This document shows, in pieces, positions 18,377-27,661 of a stretch of 64,000 bases of DNA. The notes beneath the pieces are model-generated. The model had not been told where the DNA came from and did no database searches. It saw nothing but the letters and a program-made list of their open reading frames with translations. Each line of letters starts with the position of its first letter. The first letter of the stretch is position 1. The position numbers and the translations under genes were made by a program. Source of the DNA: Bombella apis (lineage in GTDB: Bacteria > Pseudomonadota > Alphaproteobacteria > Acetobacterales > Acetobacteraceae); assembly GCF_018221685.1 (NCBI RefSeq), contig NZ_JAGJTM010000006.1, positions 18,501 through 82,500 of the forward strand, in the 5' to 3' direction.

Positions 18377-19795
18377 TCAGGACTCGGCTTCGTCATCATT
18401 GCGTTTCAGGAGCAGCCAGCCGCCATAGAAGATCAGGGCCAGAACAGGGATGGAACCAACCGTGATGGTGCCGGATGGATAATCAAAAGCCATCATGACC
18501 AGGACCATCACCAGGAAGGCCAGTGTCAGCCAGCCTGTATAGGGGGCTCCCGGCATGGCGAAGCCTGTCCTGGCAATGCGCCCCTGTTTTATGGCTCTGT
18601 GCAGGCGCAGCTGGCAGAGCAGGATGGTCGCCCATGTCCCCAGAATGCCCAGTGACGAGATGCTCAGCACGATCTCGAAAATCTGCGTAGGGTACAGATA
18701 ATTCATCAGTACGCCAATGAGATAGATGAAGAGTGTTGCTCCGATCCCCACATAAGGGACGGCATTGCGGTTCAGCTTGCTCATGGCCTGTGGGGCAGAG
18801 CCACCAAGGGCCAGGGCACGCAGGATACGCCCTGTGGAATACAGGCCGGAGTTGAGGCTGGAGAGGGCGGCCGTTAGCACCACGAAATTCATGATGCTGT
18901 CAGCAGCAGGCAGGCCCAGCTTGTGGAAGAAGGTGACGAACGGGCTTTCTCCGGCATGGTAGGCCGACCATGGCATGAGGCAGACCAGCAGGGCGACAGA
19001 CCCGACATAGAAAACCACAATGCGCCAGATCACGCTGTTGACGGCATTGGGGACGACCTTGCGGGGGTTTTCACACTCACCGGCGGCAATGCCGATCAGC
19101 TCTGTTGCAGCATAGGCAAAGACGACACCCTGGATCAGCATCAGCGAGGCAACGACTCCGTGCGGGAAGATGCCGCCGGACTCGGCAATGAGATGGAGAC
19201 CCGGCGTGTATGAGCCGACGTGCGTGCCGCTCAGCAGGACATAACCGCCCACGCCCAGAAAGATGACCAGCGTGAGGACCTTTACCAGTGAGAACCAGAA
19301 TTCAATCTCACCAAAGTACCGCACGCCTGTGAGGTTCACCGCTCCGACCACAACCAGAGCTCCCAAGGCAATCAGCCACTGGGGAATATGGCCGAACATC
19401 GGCCAGTAATGGATGTAAAGCGCAATGGCCGTGATGTCGACGATGCCGGTCATGGCCCAGTTGAGGAAGAAAAACCAGCCAGCCGCATAGGCGGCGCCTT
19501 CTCCAAGAAACTCACGGGCATAGGTGACGAAGCTGCCGCTGCTGGGCCGGTACATCACCAGTTCCCCCATGGCCCGCAGGATCATGAAGGCACAGATACC
19601 GCAGATGGCATAGGTGATGGCCAGCGACGGCCCAGCAATCTGGAGGCGGGACCCCGCCCCCAGGAACAGACCGGTGCCGATGGCTCCACCGATGGCGATC
19701 ATCTGCACATGCCGCCGGCTCAGATCTTTCTGGTAACCTTCATCCGTGGCGCTGGCCTGTCTGGGTCTGGTCTGGTCGGAGGGAGATGTAGTCAT
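18377..19795 (-). CDS. APC-superfamily amino acid permease
   Basis: A 472-residue transporter with about twelve membrane helices. The family signature lies at the N-terminus: KDLSRRHVQMIAIGGAIGTGLFLGAG, followed by GPSLAITYAICG and MGELVMY. It belongs to the amino acid transporter group that includes CycA, AnsP, GabP and aromatic permeases; the sequence alone does not tell me the substrate. The start at 19795 was chosen because AGGA lies 8 nt upstream and it gives the usual short cytoplasmic tail before the first helix. It is monocistronic and convergent with phoU. Confidence 0.9.
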   Translation of the reverse strand: MTTSPSDQTRPRQASATDEGYQKDLSRRHVQMIAIGGAIGTGLFLGAGSRLQIAGPSLAITYAICGICAFMILRAMGELVMYRPSSGSFVTYAREFLGEGAAYAAGWFFFLNWAMTGIVDITAIALYIHYWPMFGHIPQWLIALGALVVVGAVNLTGVRYFGEIEFWFSLVKVLTLVIFLGVGGYVLLSGTHVGSYTPGLHLIAESGGIFPHGVVASLMLIQGVVFAYAATELIGIAAGECENPRKVVPNAVNSVIWRIVVFYVGSVALLVCLMPWSAYHAGESPFVTFFHKLGLPAADSIMNFVVLTAALSSLNSGLYSTGRILRALALGGSAPQAMSKLNRNAVPYVGIGATLFIYLIGVLMNYLYPTQIFEIVLSISSLGILGTWATILLCQLRLHRAIKQGRIARTGFAMPGAPYTGWLTLAFLVMVLVMMAFDYPSGTITVGSIPVLALIFYGGWLLLKRNDDEAES

Positions 19796-19967
19796 GCGAT
19801 GATCCTGCAATGGTCGGTCTAGAAGGCCCATGGCCCGGCAGGGTGATACCTTTTCGCTTCCGTCTGGTCTGCCATGTGTTTTACGAATAGATTCTATAAC
19901 TAACACTAAAGGCTTTGCCAATGCGCAGCGGAAGGAAAGAAACTTTTAACAACCTATTATTTTGCGG

Positions 19968-20597
19968 TTACTGGTCTGCCATGCCTGTCATGCTGGCTCT
20001 GGTGCGGCATCCATGCAGGAATATGCGGAGTCCTTCTTCCAGATAATGGTGCAGGTTTTCCCTGTCACGTGCCGGCCCGCAATGGGCAAGCCGGGACAGG
20101 ATGGGGCCGCCGATGGTCAGGCTGAAAAGGTGGTCTGCGGCATCGGCAGCATTGCCAAAATGCAGCAGTCCGGCCTTTTTCTGTACCTCAAGCCAGTTCT
20201 GGATGTTTGTCTTGCTGCCGGCGTTATGGAAGAGCTCTGTCATGAGCTGCTGGATGGAGGGGGAACGGTTTGTTTCACCGATGATGGTGCGCATCAGGCC
20301 GAGGCGTTTTTCGCAGAGGAGAATTTCCGCCATCTGGAACACCATGGCACGGAGCTGGTCTTCCATCCCGGTTTCCGGGATGGGGGAGGGGGTAAGCGGG
20401 ACAAAAAGCTCGGAGAGCAGGAGCTGTTCCAGCAGGTTCCGTTTGGAGGGGAAAAAGAGGTAGAGCGTCTTTTTCGACATTCCTGCATGGTGGGCGATAT
20501 GGTCCATCGTGGTGTGATGGTAGCCCTGCTGTTGCAGCAGCGTGCAGGCGACCCGGAGAATGGTGCTGCGGCGGTCCGTGTCATCATGAGGCTGCAT
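19968..20597 (-). CDS. TetR-family repressor, likely regulator of the divergent RND pump
   Basis: 209 residues with a TetR helix-turn-helix at residues about 10-55 (ILRVACTLLQQQGYHHTTMDHIAHHAG, MSKKTLYLFFPSKRNLLEQL) and a divergent C-terminal ligand domain with a TetR_C-like GGPILSRL segment. AAGGAG precedes the ATG. It is transcribed away from the RND efflux operon across about 260 nt that contain two good inverted repeats. That is the classic layout for a local repressor released by a pump substrate. The ligand cannot be inferred. Confidence 0.9.
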   Translation of the reverse strand: MQPHDDTDRRSTILRVACTLLQQQGYHHTTMDHIAHHAGMSKKTLYLFFPSKRNLLEQLLLSELFVPLTPSPIPETGMEDQLRAMVFQMAEILLCEKRLGLMRTIIGETNRSPSIQQLMTELFHNAGSKTNIQNWLEVQKKAGLLHFGNAADAADHLFSLTIGGPILSRLAHCGPARDRENLHHYLEEGLRIFLHGCRTRASMTGMADQ

Positions 20598-20673
20598 GGC
20601 ACCACGCTCCTTGCGAGATGGAAGAAGAAGTTTTGCCTTGTGCCCGATTCCGGCATGGGTCTGTCAAGCCCTG

Positions 20674-20696
20674 CATGAAAAGAGACCGTTTTCATG
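20674..20696. repeat. Inverted repeat in the tetR/efflux intergenic region
   Basis: CATGAAAA and TTTTCATG are perfect 8-bp arms separated by 7 nt, 78 nt upstream of the tetR start. It is a candidate operator or part of the tetR promoter region. Confidence 0.5.
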
Positions 20697-20727
20697 ATCT
20701 TTTTGTGAGAAGAGAGCAGGGATGGGA

Positions 20728-20761
20728 TTGACCGGCGGGGAGGAAACTGGATAGTTTCCTC
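20728..20761 (+). promoter_or_regulatory. Promoter and TetR operator of the RND efflux operon
   Basis: A TTGACC -35 element is followed after 17 bp by ATAGTT. A perfect palindrome (GAGGAAACT, 4-nt spacer, AGTTTCCTC; 20740-20761) covers the spacer and the -10. A repressor bound there would block the promoter. The divergent TetR gene is the obvious candidate. Confidence 0.6.
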
Positions 20762-20861
20762 TTCCACTACGTTTTTTTCATGGCGTGATATGGTGCAGGC
20801 GGTCTTTTTTGCCTGTAGCTTTGTTGCCCTATGTCCATTCCTCAGAGAGGCCGTCACGTTT

Positions 20862-22037
20862 ATGCTCATGTTCCGCCCGAAACTGGCTGTGCGTCTGTCC
20901 CAGACGGTCATTTATGGCAGTACGGCCCTGCTGGGTTTTGGGGTTCTGGCCGGATGTCAGAAGAAAACGCCCCCAGCACCGCCGCCCCAGTCCGTTGCCG
21001 TCATGACACTGCACAGGCAGAGCGTTCCGCTGGAAACATCACTCCCGGGTCGGACGGATGCCTACGAACAGGCACAGATTCGCCCGCAGGTCAGCGGCGT
21101 GCTCGTTTCCCGCACCTTTGAGGAGGGCAAGGACGTACAGGCCGGGCAGCCTCTCTATCAGATTTATATTGCACCGTTTCAGGCGGCGTATGACCAGGCC
21201 CGCGGGCGGTTGATGGAGGCCCAGGCCAGCGCCATCCGTGCCCATGCCCAGCTGAAGCGTTACAAGGCTCTTGTCGGGCCCAGGGCCATCAGCCGTCAGG
21301 AATATGACAATGCGCTGGCTACGGCCCGTCAGGCGGATGCCGAGGTGGTGCAGGCACAGGCCGCCGTCGAAACGGCCCAGGTCAATCTCAACTACACTCA
21401 TGTGCAGTCACCAATTGATGGACGCATCGGCCGGACGCTTTACACGGCAGGCACACTGGTCACGGCCAATCAGAGTAACCCCATTGCCGTGGTTACACGG
21501 CTGGACCCGATCTATGTGGATGTCAATCTGGCGGCAGAAGACATGATCCGCCTGCGGCGTGAGCTGGCATCTGGCCAGCTGGAGCGGAACGGCAGCGAGG
21601 CCGCCGTGACGCTGGAACTGCCAGATGGCTCCACCTATGGTCAGACAGGTCAGCTGAAACTTTCTGAAGTGACGGTCGATCCCGGTACGGGGACGCTGGT
21701 GATGCGTGCTGTCATGCCCAACCCGGACAAGCTGCTTCTGCCGGGCATGTTCGTCCATGCCCACATCAAGGAGGGCAGCGACCCGAATGCCCTGCTCCTG
21801 CCGCAGGTTGGCGTGCAGCGGACGCCCAAGGGTGAGCCTTATGTCATGGTGGTGGATGGGCAGAATCACGTCCATCTGCGCATGGTCGGGCTGGGGCAGA
21901 CAGTTGGGGCCCGCTGGATGGTTACCAGAGGCTTGAAGGATGGGGAAAGGGTGATCGTTGAGGGCTTGCAGAAAGTTCATCCTGAAGGGGAGGTCAGACC
22001 CCATGAGGTCAGTCTGGCTGATCTGGGGATGGAGTAA
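20862..22037 (+). CDS. RND efflux periplasmic adaptor lipoprotein
   Basis: I take the ATG at 20862, which gives a normal lipoprotein signal of 31 residues ending in the lipobox LAGC (Cys32); an in-frame ATG at 20790 would make the signal too long. The 391-residue protein has the adaptor order: lipoyl half RTDAYEQAQIRPQVSGVL, a helical hairpin, the second half NYTHVQSPIDGRIGRTLYTAGTLV, then beta-barrel and membrane-proximal domains (PNPDKLLLPGMFVHAHI). It resembles AcrA/MexA and links the inner membrane pump encoded 6 nt downstream to the outer membrane channel. Confidence 0.94.
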   Translation: MLMFRPKLAVRLSQTVIYGSTALLGFGVLAGCQKKTPPAPPPQSVAVMTLHRQSVPLETSLPGRTDAYEQAQIRPQVSGVLVSRTFEEGKDVQAGQPLYQIYIAPFQAAYDQARGRLMEAQASAIRAHAQLKRYKALVGPRAISRQEYDNALATARQADAEVVQAQAAVETAQVNLNYTHVQSPIDGRIGRTLYTAGTLVTANQSNPIAVVTRLDPIYVDVNLAAEDMIRLRRELASGQLERNGSEAAVTLELPDGSTYGQTGQLKLSEVTVDPGTGTLVMRAVMPNPDKLLLPGMFVHAHIKEGSDPNALLLPQVGVQRTPKGEPYVMVVDGQNHVHLRMVGLGQTVGARWMVTRGLKDGERVIVEGLQKVHPEGEVRPHEVSLADLGME

Positions 22038-22043
22038 CGGCCC

Positions 22044-25000
22044 ATGTCACTGTCACGTTTCTTTATCGACCGCCCCATCTTTGCCTGGGTGGTCGGGCTG
22101 ATCATCATGCTTGTGGGTGGTGTGTCCATCACACAGATGCCAATCGCTCAATATCCCACCATTGCTCCGCCGCAGATTGCTGTCAGTGTGGATGATCCCG
22201 GTGCCTCGGCCGATACAGTCAACAACACGGTGGTACGGCCCATCCTCCAGCAGATGTCTGGTCTGGACCATCTGGAGTATCTGTCTGCCCAGTCCTATGG
22301 CAGCGGCCATATGGAGATCGACCTGACCTTCGAGCAGGGGACGAATCCCGACATCGCCCAGGTGCAGGTACAGAACAAGCTCCAGCTTGCCCAGCCCCGT
22401 CTGCCGCCCGATGTGGTCAGCCAGGGGCTGAGTGTCACCAAGGCAGCCAAGAACTTCATGCTCGTCATCGGCTTCATCTCCACTGACGGGAGCATGAACG
22501 GGAAGGACATTTCGGATTACGTGGCGTCCAACGTGATGGACCCGCTGTCCCGCATTTCCGGTGTGGGGGATCATACGCTTTTCGGGTCCGAATATGCCAT
22601 GCGCATCTGGATGGACCCGGACAAGCTGTACAAATATGGCCTGACCGTGAGTGACGTGCAGAGTGCCATCCAGAGCCAGAACATCCAGGTGGCATCCGGT
22701 GAGCTGGGTGGCCTGCCTGCCCGCAAGGGGATCGGGCTTGATGCCAACATCATCGGCCCTGTCCGCCTGACGGAACCGGAACAGTTCAGCAACATGCTGC
22801 TGAAGGTCCAGCAGGATGGCAGCCAGGTCCGCATGAGAGATATCGGGCACGTTGAGCTGGGGGCACAGAGCTACAATTTCACGTCCCGCTACAACAACAG
22901 GCCGGCCACGGCCATGGCCCTGAAGCTGGCCCCCGGTGCCAACCAGCTTGTGACGGAAGATGCCGTCCGGGCGAAGATTGCCCAGCTGTCGCAGTTCTTT
23001 CCCAAGGGGTTGAAGGTCGTCTACCCGCTGGATACGGCACCGTTCATTACCCACTCCATCGAGGAGGTGATCGAGACACTGCTGGAGGCCATTGCGCTGG
23101 TCTTCATCGTGATGCTTGTCTTCCTCCAGAATTTCCGGGCGACCCTGATCCCCACCATCGCTGTTCCGGTGGTGCTGCTGGGAACGTTCGGCATCCTGTC
23201 GGTGCTGGGTTATAGCATCAACACGTTGACCATGCTGGCCATGGTGCTGGCTGTGGGGCTGCTGGTGGATGATGCCATCGTGGTGGTGGAAAATGTCGAA
23301 CGTGTGATGAGCGAAAAGGGCCTTTCCCCACGGGACGCCGCCCGTGAATCCATGGATGAGATTTCTGGAGCGCTGGTGGGTATCGTGCTGGTCCTCAGTG
23401 CGGTGTTTCTGCCCATGGCCGCCTTTGGCGGGTCCACCGGGGTGATTTACCGTCAGTTCTCCATCACGGTGGTGGCGGCCATGTGGCTGTCCGTTCTGGT
23501 GGCCATGGTCATGACGCCGGCTCTTTGTGCCACCATGCTCAAACCCATGAAACATGAGGTCCATTTCCGTCCGGCAGTCTGGTTCAATGAGCGGTTCGAC
23601 TGGCTGACGAAACGGTATGTCAGTGGCGTGCGCCGCATGTTGCATTTCCGCACCCCTGCCATGATCGTTTTCCTGGCCCTGACAGGGCTGGTGGGCTTCC
23701 TGTTCATGAAGGTGCCGACGGGCTTCCTGCCAGACGAGGATCAGGCCCTCATTTTCGGGCAGGTCAGCATGCCTGCCGGGGCAACCGATGCGCAGATGGG
23801 GGCCGTCAACCACCGCATCACCGAATACGTGCTGAAGACCTATGGCCGGGATGTGGAATCCGTCTTCACCATGAATGGCTTCAGCTTCGCCGGGCAGGGG
23901 CAGAATGCCGGTGCGTTCTTCATCAGGCTGAAACCGTGGGACAAGCGGCCTGGTTATGCACATTCCAGCATGGCCATTGCCAACAGAATCATGGGGCATT
24001 TCTGGGGGGATCCGGCAGCGCAGATTTACGCCCTGAACCCCCCTGCGGTGATGGAACTCGGTAATGCCACCGGGTTCGATCTGGAGCTGGAAGATAACGG
24101 CCATATCGGTCATCAGGCCTTCCTTGCCGCCCGGAACAAGCTTCTGGCAGCGGCGTCCAAAAATCCGCTTCTGTCCGCTGTGCGCCCGATGGGGCTGGAA
24201 GATGCCCCCCAGTTTGTATTGGACCTCAACCGTGAGAAGGCCAATGCACAGGGCATCAGCAATGCGGAGCTCAACACGACGATCCAGGGGGCCTTCGGCT
24301 CGATTTACGTCAACCAGTTCACCCGCAATGACCGTGTAAAGCAGGTCTATATCCAGGGTGAGCCTTTCTCCCGCATGACGCCAGAGGACCTGAACCGCTG
24401 GTATGTCCGCAACAATCTGGGGGACATGGTACCCTTCAATGCGTTTGCCACGGGCCACTGGATTCTCGGTGCGCAGAAGGTGGAAAACTATAATGGCCTG
24501 AATTCCTATGAGATTCAGGGTGTGCCTGCCGTTGGGGTCAGTTCCGGCCGTGCGGTGGAGGAAATCGAGAAGATCATCAAGACCCTGCCGCCGGGAGTGG
24601 GGCATGAATGGACGGGCCTGACCTTTGAGCAGCTGGCGTCCGGCAACGCTACGGGGCCGCTTTATGCGCTGGCGGCCATTGTGATCCTGCTCTGTCTGGC
24701 TGCCCTGTATGAGAGCTGGGCCATCCCGTTTGCCGTGCTGCTCGTGCTGCCGCTGGGCGTGCTGGGGGCCATCGGTTCGACACTCTGGCGTGGACTGAGC
24801 AATGACGTCTATTTCCAGGTCGGGCTTCTGACAACCGTGGGGCTGGCCGTGAAGAATGCGATCCTGATCGTGGAATTCGCCAAGGCCTTTTATGAGCAGG
24901 GCGACACGCTGGAAGATGCTGTCATGAAGGCCGGGCAGGAGCGTCTGCGTCCCATTCTGATGACCTCCATAGCTTTCGTCTGCGGTGTGTTCCCACTGGC

Positions 25001-25187
25001 TATTGCCACGGGTGCCGGTGCAGCCTCCCGTGTGGCGATCGGGACCTGTGTGGTAGGCGGTATGCTTACCGCTACCATTCTGGCCATCTATTTCGTGCCG
25101 CTGTTCTTTGTGGTTGTGCTGCGTCTCTTCAGGGTCAGGCGGCTTTCGGAACAGCCTCATGCAGGGCAGGAAGGAGATCACGCATGA
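22044..25187 (+). CDS. RND efflux pump, HAE1 family (AcrB/MexB-like)
   Basis: The 1047-residue length is typical of the family. N-terminus MSLSRFFIDRPIFAWVVGLIIML, porter-domain motif GASADTVNNTVVRPILQQM, and the proton-relay helix LAVGLLVDDAIVVVENVERVM with the paired Asp residues. GFLPDEDQ opens the second half, and GLAVKNAILIVEFAK is the second conserved helix. It is a proton-driven trimeric exporter of hydrophobic or amphiphilic compounds. It lies between adaptor and channel genes in one operon, with an ATGA overlap to the channel gene. The substrate range cannot be inferred. Confidence 0.96.
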   Translation: MSLSRFFIDRPIFAWVVGLIIMLVGGVSITQMPIAQYPTIAPPQIAVSVDDPGASADTVNNTVVRPILQQMSGLDHLEYLSAQSYGSGHMEIDLTFEQGTNPDIAQVQVQNKLQLAQPRLPPDVVSQGLSVTKAAKNFMLVIGFISTDGSMNGKDISDYVASNVMDPLSRISGVGDHTLFGSEYAMRIWMDPDKLYKYGLTVSDVQSAIQSQNIQVASGELGGLPARKGIGLDANIIGPVRLTEPEQFSNMLLKVQQDGSQVRMRDIGHVELGAQSYNFTSRYNNRPATAMALKLAPGANQLVTEDAVRAKIAQLSQFFPKGLKVVYPLDTAPFITHSIEEVIETLLEAIALVFIVMLVFLQNFRATLIPTIAVPVVLLGTFGILSVLGYSINTLTMLAMVLAVGLLVDDAIVVVENVERVMSEKGLSPRDAARESMDEISGALVGIVLVLSAVFLPMAAFGGSTGVIYRQFSITVVAAMWLSVLVAMVMTPALCATMLKPMKHEVHFRPAVWFNERFDWLTKRYVSGVRRMLHFRTPAMIVFLALTGLVGFLFMKVPTGFLPDEDQALIFGQVSMPAGATDAQMGAVNHRITEYVLKTYGRDVESVFTMNGFSFAGQGQNAGAFFIRLKPWDKRPGYAHSSMAIANRIMGHFWGDPAAQIYALNPPAVMELGNATGFDLELEDNGHIGHQAFLAARNKLLAAASKNPLLSAVRPMGLEDAPQFVLDLNREKANAQGISNAELNTTIQGAFGSIYVNQFTRNDRVKQVYIQGEPFSRMTPEDLNRWYVRNNLGDMVPFNAFATGHWILGAQKVENYNGLNSYEIQGVPAVGVSSGRAVEEIEKIIKTLPPGVGHEWTGLTFEQLASGNATGPLYALAAIVILLCLAALYESWAIPFAVLLVLPLGVLGAIGSTLWRGLSNDVYFQVGLLTTVGLAVKNAILIVEFAKAFYEQGDTLEDAVMKAGQERLRPILMTSIAFVCGVFPLAIATGAGAASRVAIGTCVVGGMLTATILAIYFVPLFFVVVLRLFRVRRLSEQPHAGQEGDHA

Positions 25188-26677
25188 CCATGAAGCAGCA
25201 CGGCAGGAACAGGGCCGTTCTTGCAGGGATGATGGGGCTGGGCAGCCTGCTGCTGACTTCCTGCAACCTGTCTCCGAAATATCATCGGCCGGATGCGGCC
25301 GTCTCGCAGACCTACCCGGCCGATGCAGAGATTAGGCCGGGCCAGCCCGCCCATCAGCAGGTGTCCGATCTTGGTTGGGAAGATTTCTTCACTGATCCAC
25401 GGCTGAAGGCCCTTATTGGTCTGTCCCTTGCCAACAACCGGGACCTTGCTGCCCAGATGGCCGCCGTGGCGGCCGAACAGGGGCAGTATCAGGTGCAGAA
25501 TGCCGCCCTGTTCCCGACCATTTCAGTCGGGGGTGGTGCACAGTATGTGGGGCCGTCCGATACGGCCGGGTTCGCCTTCGCACCGGGGTCTGGCACATCG
25601 GTGTCCACACTGCGTTTCTATCAGACGTCCATCGGGTTTTCGTCCTATGAGATCGACCTCTGGGGACGCATCCGCAATCTGAGCCAGGCCCAGAAGGAAC
25701 AGACGCTGGGCACGGTCGAGAATCTGCGGAACCTGTGGATCACCACCGTCTCACAGGTGGCAAGCACCTACATCCAGTGGCTGGCGGATCGGCGTCTGCT
25801 GGACCTCGCCCACCGTACAGCCCGTACGAGGGCGGATACATGGCGTCTCAACAAGCTGGAATATGATCATGGCGAGCTGGATGCCCTGACCTTGGCCCAG
25901 AGTGCGACCGAGCTGGAGCAGGCCCGTTCTGACGAGGAGAAGGAAACAAGGGCTGTGGCGGATGACGAACATGCGTTGCAGCTGCTCGTCGGCACGCCCC
26001 TGCCTGCAGACCTGCCGCCGCCCCTCCCGATGGGACGGCAGACGATGATTTCCGACCTGCCAGCCGGTCTGCCGTCCGACCTGTTGCAGCAGCGGCCTGA
26101 CATCATGGCGGCCGAGCACAGCCTGCTGGGGGCCCATGCCTCTGTCGGGGCGGCCCGGGCCGCTTTCTATCCCCGTGTGACGCTGACGGCGAGCGAGGGG
26201 ACCAGTTCTCTCCAGTTCCGCCGCCTGTTCAGCCATCTGGCCGAGACATGGGGCGTCTCCCCCAACATCAGCATCCCGCTGCTGACATGGGGTGTCAATG
26301 AAGGGAACCTGCGGACGGCCAAGGCCAAGCTGAAGCAGGGCATTGCCGAATATCAGAAGGCCATCCAGTCGGCCTTCCGGGAAGTGTCCGATGCGCTGAC
26401 AGCACGGGAGACATACCGTCGGCAGGACAGTCATATGATCGTGCTGGAAACACAGGCCCAGCGGGCTTACGATCTCGCCCGGATGCGCTATCATGCTGGC
26501 ATCGACAGTTACCTGACCACGCTGGTGCAGGAGCGCCAGCTCTATCAGGCCCAGCAGACCCGCATCATGGTCGAGGCGGCACGGTTTCAGAACATGGTAA
26601 CGCTGTATCGTGCCCTGGGTGGCGGCTGGAGCCGCAAAAGCCAGGGGACATCAAGCACACCACCCGGCCATCTGTAA
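25184..26677 (+). CDS. NodT/OprM-type outer membrane efflux lipoprotein
   Basis: The 497-residue protein starts in the pump stop codon (ATGA) and carries a lipoprotein signal ending LLLTSC (Cys27), then NLSPKYHRPD as in OprM-type factors. Two repeated helical/beta halves follow, with landmarks GWEDFFTDPRLKALIGLSLANNRDL and GLPSDLLQQRPDIMAAEHSLLGAHASVGAARAAFYP. It should form the trimeric outer membrane channel of this tripartite pump, and could also serve other exporters that lack their own channel. Confidence 0.95.
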   Translation: MTMKQHGRNRAVLAGMMGLGSLLLTSCNLSPKYHRPDAAVSQTYPADAEIRPGQPAHQQVSDLGWEDFFTDPRLKALIGLSLANNRDLAAQMAAVAAEQGQYQVQNAALFPTISVGGGAQYVGPSDTAGFAFAPGSGTSVSTLRFYQTSIGFSSYEIDLWGRIRNLSQAQKEQTLGTVENLRNLWITTVSQVASTYIQWLADRRLLDLAHRTARTRADTWRLNKLEYDHGELDALTLAQSATELEQARSDEEKETRAVADDEHALQLLVGTPLPADLPPPLPMGRQTMISDLPAGLPSDLLQQRPDIMAAEHSLLGAHASVGAARAAFYPRVTLTASEGTSSLQFRRLFSHLAETWGVSPNISIPLLTWGVNEGNLRTAKAKLKQGIAEYQKAIQSAFREVSDALTARETYRRQDSHMIVLETQAQRAYDLARMRYHAGIDSYLTTLVQERQLYQAQQTRIMVEAARFQNMVTLYRALGGGWSRKSQGTSSTPPGHL

Positions 26678-26703
26678 GGGGTCGGGCCGAGGGGAGACGG
26701 CAT

Positions 26704-27057
26704 ATGCGTTTTATGAAACAGGCTGGCCTGCTGGCAGGAACTGGCATGATGCTGATGGGCGTGGCCGGACTGGCTCCTGCGCAGGCTGATGAGGCTGATT
26801 CGGTTGTCAGAAAGCCGATGCCCGGCTCGTCCCTGCCCAGGGTACATGCCGATTATAGCATGTTTCATTTTGTTCCCCGGGGTGATGAGGTGACCGTGCA
26901 GCCCGAGCGGAACCGCCTGCTGTTCCGCAAGAAAAGTGGTCAGCCAGATGGCTATGGCGAACGCCGTGGGGCAGCCATCGTCTATTATGATTCCAGCGGG
27001 AAACCCGTCCGCATCCAGCGTCTCACGCCGGAAGAGCTGGATCGGATGAACCAGTAG
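26704..27057 (+). CDS. Small exported protein of unknown function at the end of the efflux operon
   Basis: The 117-residue protein has an N-terminal signal peptide (MRFMKQAGLLAG..., cleavage likely after PAQA, about residue 28). The mature part is charged and tail-rich (VYYDSSGKPVRIQRLTPEELDRMNQ). I do not recognise the family. GAGGGGAGAC lies 8 nt before the ATG. It is 26 nt after the outer membrane factor gene, so it is probably co-transcribed with the pump, and a periplasmic accessory role is possible. Confidence 0.75.
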   Translation: MRFMKQAGLLAGTGMMLMGVAGLAPAQADEADSVVRKPMPGSSLPRVHADYSMFHFVPRGDEVTVQPERNRLLFRKKSGQPDGYGERRGAAIVYYDSSGKPVRIQRLTPEELDRMNQ

Positions 27058-27082
27058 GAACGGTCCTGCCTGTTTCGGGGGG

Positions 27083-27658
27083 TCAGCGTTTCCACTTCCA
27101 GTAGCCGTAGAGGCCGAGGCCGGTATAGCCGGCATAGAGCAGGGCCGTGATGGTGAGAGAGCGGTTGATGAACAGGCCCGTATAGATCACGTCAATGCCG
27201 GACCAGAGCAGCCAGCTCACACGGTGGCGCCGGGCTGTCCAGAGCTGGGCAAGCAGGCTGGCTCCGCTCAGCCCTCCATCCAGAAGAGGAGTTGGGTCGT
27301 CACTCCAGCGTTGCAGGGCCAGAATCCATAAAATGGAGAGAATCAGGAAGAAGCCCGTCTCCAACATGGCCCGGTTGAAGGCGAGAGGGCGGGCGGGCAG
27401 GTCATCTGCCGGGCTGGATGGCCTATCTTGGCGGAGGTTCCCTCCGGCCTGTTTTTCTCGTGCCCACAAGGCCCAGCCATAGAGGATGGCGATGCTGAAG
27501 ACACCTTGCAGCACCGTGTCTGCATAGAGATGGGCCTGGAAGAACACCGTGCCATAAAAGAGCGTTGCCAGCAGGGAGATGGGCCAGCCCATCATGAGGC
27601 GTTGTGCTGTCAGCCAGACGCCGGAGGCACTGAGCAGTGCGGCGATCAGTTCCGTCAT
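27083..27658 (-). CDS. pnuT: PnuC-family transporter, predicted thiamine transporter PnuT
   Basis: A 191-residue membrane protein with the PnuC fold signature: SGVWLTAQRLMMGWPISLLATLFYGTVFFQAHLYADTVLQG, IAILYGWALW, and the closing IDVIYTGLFINRSLTITALLYAGYTGLGLYGYWKWKR. PnuC proteins carry nicotinamide riboside, but a thiamine-specific branch (PnuT) is known in TPP-riboswitch operons. Here it is the third gene of an operon headed by a TPP riboswitch, 3 nt after the kinase gene, so thiamine is the likelier cargo. The substrate is inferred from context, not from binding-site residues. Confidence 0.82.
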   Translation of the reverse strand: MTELIAALLSASGVWLTAQRLMMGWPISLLATLFYGTVFFQAHLYADTVLQGVFSIAILYGWALWAREKQAGGNLRQDRPSSPADDLPARPLAFNRAMLETGFFLILSILWILALQRWSDDPTPLLDGGLSGASLLAQLWTARRHRVSWLLWSGIDVIYTGLFINRSLTITALLYAGYTGLGLYGYWKWKR

Positions 27659-27661
27659 GGG

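Noticed and set aside
22053..25181. Open frame of over 1000 codons antisense to the RND pump gene
   Set aside because: It mirrors the pump gene, is rich in His, Gln and Arg as expected for an antisense frame of GC-rich coding DNA, and has no family motif or ribosome site.
27083..27658. Simple annotation as nicotinamide riboside transporter PnuC
   Set aside because: The TPP riboswitch and TonB receptor in the same operon make thiamine the better-supported cargo, although the fold is PnuC.
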